DNA of 41,835 nt from Sphingomonadaceae bacterium (lineage in GTDB: Bacteria; Pseudomonadota; Alphaproteobacteria; Sphingomonadales; Sphingomonadaceae), in assembly GCA_020630295.1 (NCBI GenBank), contig JAHDBR010000014.1:1-41835 (forward strand), read 5' to 3'. Shown here piece after piece: positions 40,428-41,835 of this stretch (position 1 is its first letter; each line of letters begins with the position of its first letter). Both the position numbers and the translations under genes were made by a program. The notes below the pieces were generated by a model that had not been told where the DNA came from, searched no databases, and saw only the letters and a program-made list of their open reading frames with translations.

Positions 40428-41834
40428 ATGGCTTTTAAGGGTTTAAGCCCGATTATGTATGGTGGACGCGAAGTCTGGCCATTGATCGAAGGCGGTAAAG
40501 GTGTTTCAGCGACAAACCACGCAAGCTCCGGCGCGTGGGCAGCCGCGGGCGGCATCGGTACCGTCAGCGCGGTAAACGCGGACAGCACCGATGAAAACGG
40601 TGAGGTCATTCCGCAGCTCTACCCGCAGAAAACCCGCCGCGAACGGCATGATCAACTTATCCGTTACGGCATTGATGGCGGTACCGAGCAGGTCAAAAAA
40701 GCCTATGAGATTGCCAACGGGCAAGGCGCCATCAATATCAATGTTCTATGGGAAATGGGCGGTGCGCAGGCGGTTCTGGAAGGTATTCTGGAAAACACCA
40801 AAGGTCTTGTGACCGGTGTCACCTGCGGCGCGGGTATGCCGTATAAGCTGGCAGAAATTGCCGCGCGTTATAACGTTAATTACCTTCCGATCATTAGCTC
40901 TGCACGCGCATTTCGTGCCCTGTGGAAGCGCAGCTATCACAAGGTGCCGGACCTGATGGCGGCGGTTGTCTATGAAGATCCGTGGCTGGCGGGCGGCCAT
41001 AACGGCCTATCCAATGCAGAGGACCCCCGCGAACCGCAGGACCCGTATCCGCGCGTGAAGGCCCTGCGCGAAACCATGCGCAAAGAAGGCGTATCGGAAG
41101 ATTGTGCAATTGTGATGGCCGGCGGCGTTTGGGCGCTAAGCGAATGGGAAAACTGGATCGACAATCCCGAATTGGGCAAAGTCGCGTTTCAGTTCGGAAC
41201 CCGTCCGTTGCTGACGCAGGAAAGCCCGATTCCGCAAGAATGGAAAGATATGCTGCGCACGGTCGAACCGGGTGATGTGCTGCTGCACAAATTCTCGCCT
41301 ACCGGGTTCTATTCATCCGCCGTGAAAAATCCGTTCCTGTTTGATTTGATGCACCGTAGCGAGCGGCAAATCGCCTTTTCAAAAGACCAGACCGATGAGT
41401 GCGATGTGCAACTCGGCTTTGGCGGCAAAGGTGCAAAATTATGGGTTGCGGCAGCGGACCAGGAACGTGCACGCGTATGGATGGGGGAAGGGCACTCGGA
41501 GGCTCTTAAAACACCGGACGATACGCTTGTCTTCGTTACGCCGGAAGCGCGTGATGTAATCCGCAAGGACCAGACCGATTGCATGGGCTGCCTGTCGCAT
41601 TGTGCCTTTTCGTCATGGAAAGACCATGATGATTACACCACTGGCCGCCTTGCCGATCCGCGCAGCTTCTGCATCCAGAAAAATTTGCAAAACATCGCGC
41701 ATGGCGACCCGGTGGATGAAAACCTCGCCTTCGCAGGTCATGCCGCATACCGGTTTAAGAAAGACCCGTTCTATTCCAACAACTTCACGCCGACAGTGAA
41801 GGAACTGGTGGACCGTATTTTGACTGGGGAGTGA
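40428..41834 (+). CDS. Nitronate monooxygenase/2-nitropropane dioxygenase-family flavoprotein with C-terminal Cys cluster
   Basis: A 468-residue TIM-barrel FMN protein. Family features: MYGGREVWPLIEGGKGVSATNH early, GQGAININVLWEMGG, LVTGVTCGAGMPYKLAEIA, IISSARAFRALWKR, IVMAGGVWAL and FQFGTRPLLTQES (FMN phosphate region). It is longer than typical nitronate monooxygenases (about 320-360). The extra C-terminal part holds C385-x2-C388-x3-C392 (CMGCLSHC) and C415, a possible iron-sulfur or metal site. ATG 40428 has AAGGAA upstream. It ends one base before the window end (TGA 41832-41834). The true substrate of this long subfamily is not evident from the sequence. Confidence 0.88.
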   Translation: MAFKGLSPIMYGGREVWPLIEGGKGVSATNHASSGAWAAAGGIGTVSAVNADSTDENGEVIPQLYPQKTRRERHDQLIRYGIDGGTEQVKKAYEIANGQGAININVLWEMGGAQAVLEGILENTKGLVTGVTCGAGMPYKLAEIAARYNVNYLPIISSARAFRALWKRSYHKVPDLMAAVVYEDPWLAGGHNGLSNAEDPREPQDPYPRVKALRETMRKEGVSEDCAIVMAGGVWALSEWENWIDNPELGKVAFQFGTRPLLTQESPIPQEWKDMLRTVEPGDVLLHKFSPTGFYSSAVKNPFLFDLMHRSERQIAFSKDQTDECDVQLGFGGKGAKLWVAAADQERARVWMGEGHSEALKTPDDTLVFVTPEARDVIRKDQTDCMGCLSHCAFSSWKDHDDYTTGRLADPRSFCIQKNLQNIAHGDPVDENLAFAGHAAYRFKKDPFYSNNFTPTVKELVDRILTGE

Positions 41835-41835
41835 G

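Noticed and set aside
1-41835. Search for tRNA, rRNA, CRISPR arrays, insertion sequences, integrases and phage genes
   Set aside because: None could be recognised; the coding style is uniform and there is no sign of recent transfer.

Overview
This 41.8-kb window is ordinary, densely coded chromosome from an alphaproteobacterium. It most resembles Sphingomonadales, probably Erythrobacteraceae. That placement is inference from gene content: a complete exosortase A (XrtA) exopolysaccharide locus of sphingomonad layout, an RNase E with a large acidic insertion in its S1 domain and a GWW tail, and other alphaproteobacterial-type proteins. I see no rRNA, tRNA, insertion sequence, prophage, CRISPR array or replication origin.

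Left flank (1-5761, + strand): the 3' end of ETF-ubiquinone oxidoreductase, a small three-helix membrane protein whose N-terminus copies a cytochrome c oxidase subunit I signature, ispE, an N-formylglutamate amidohydrolase, ilvD, a small lipoprotein and a TrmA/RlmD-type RNA methyltransferase.

Core (5771-24340): the XrtA locus in two parts. The first is a divergent accessory module. On the minus strand it has a GNAT/FemAB-like transferase, an acyl carrier protein and two hydrolase-type proteins. On the plus strand it has an AMP-forming acyl ligase and a PLP decarboxylase. The second is a ten-gene plus-strand operon: outer-membrane export lipoprotein, chain-length protein, tyrosine autokinase, beta-barrel protein, AAA ATPase, polysaccharide deacetylase, FemAB-like protein, glycosyltransferase, exosortase A fused to an EpsI domain, and an asparagine-synthase-like amidotransferase. 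Many junctions overlap by 1-11 bases, so translation is probably coupled. The operon should build, modify and export a polysaccharide and process PEP-CTERM proteins, but no PEP-CTERM substrate is encoded here. Directly downstream (24511-25449) is a crotonase with strong RpfF (DSF signal synthase) features, which suggests a link between diffusible fatty-acid signalling and exopolysaccharide.

Right flank (25466-41834): zapE, a thioesterase and sdhB on the minus strand; an SDR; an ATP-grasp protein and a haloalkane dehalogenase on the minus strand; a methyltransferase; rne on the minus strand with a textbook terminator; then on the plus strand a cell-wall amidase, PBP1A, prfB, a lipoprotein-type methyltransferase and a nitronate monooxygenase-family protein with a C-terminal cysteine cluster. 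The only gene-free stretch over 300 bases is the rne/amidase divergent region (34346-34817).
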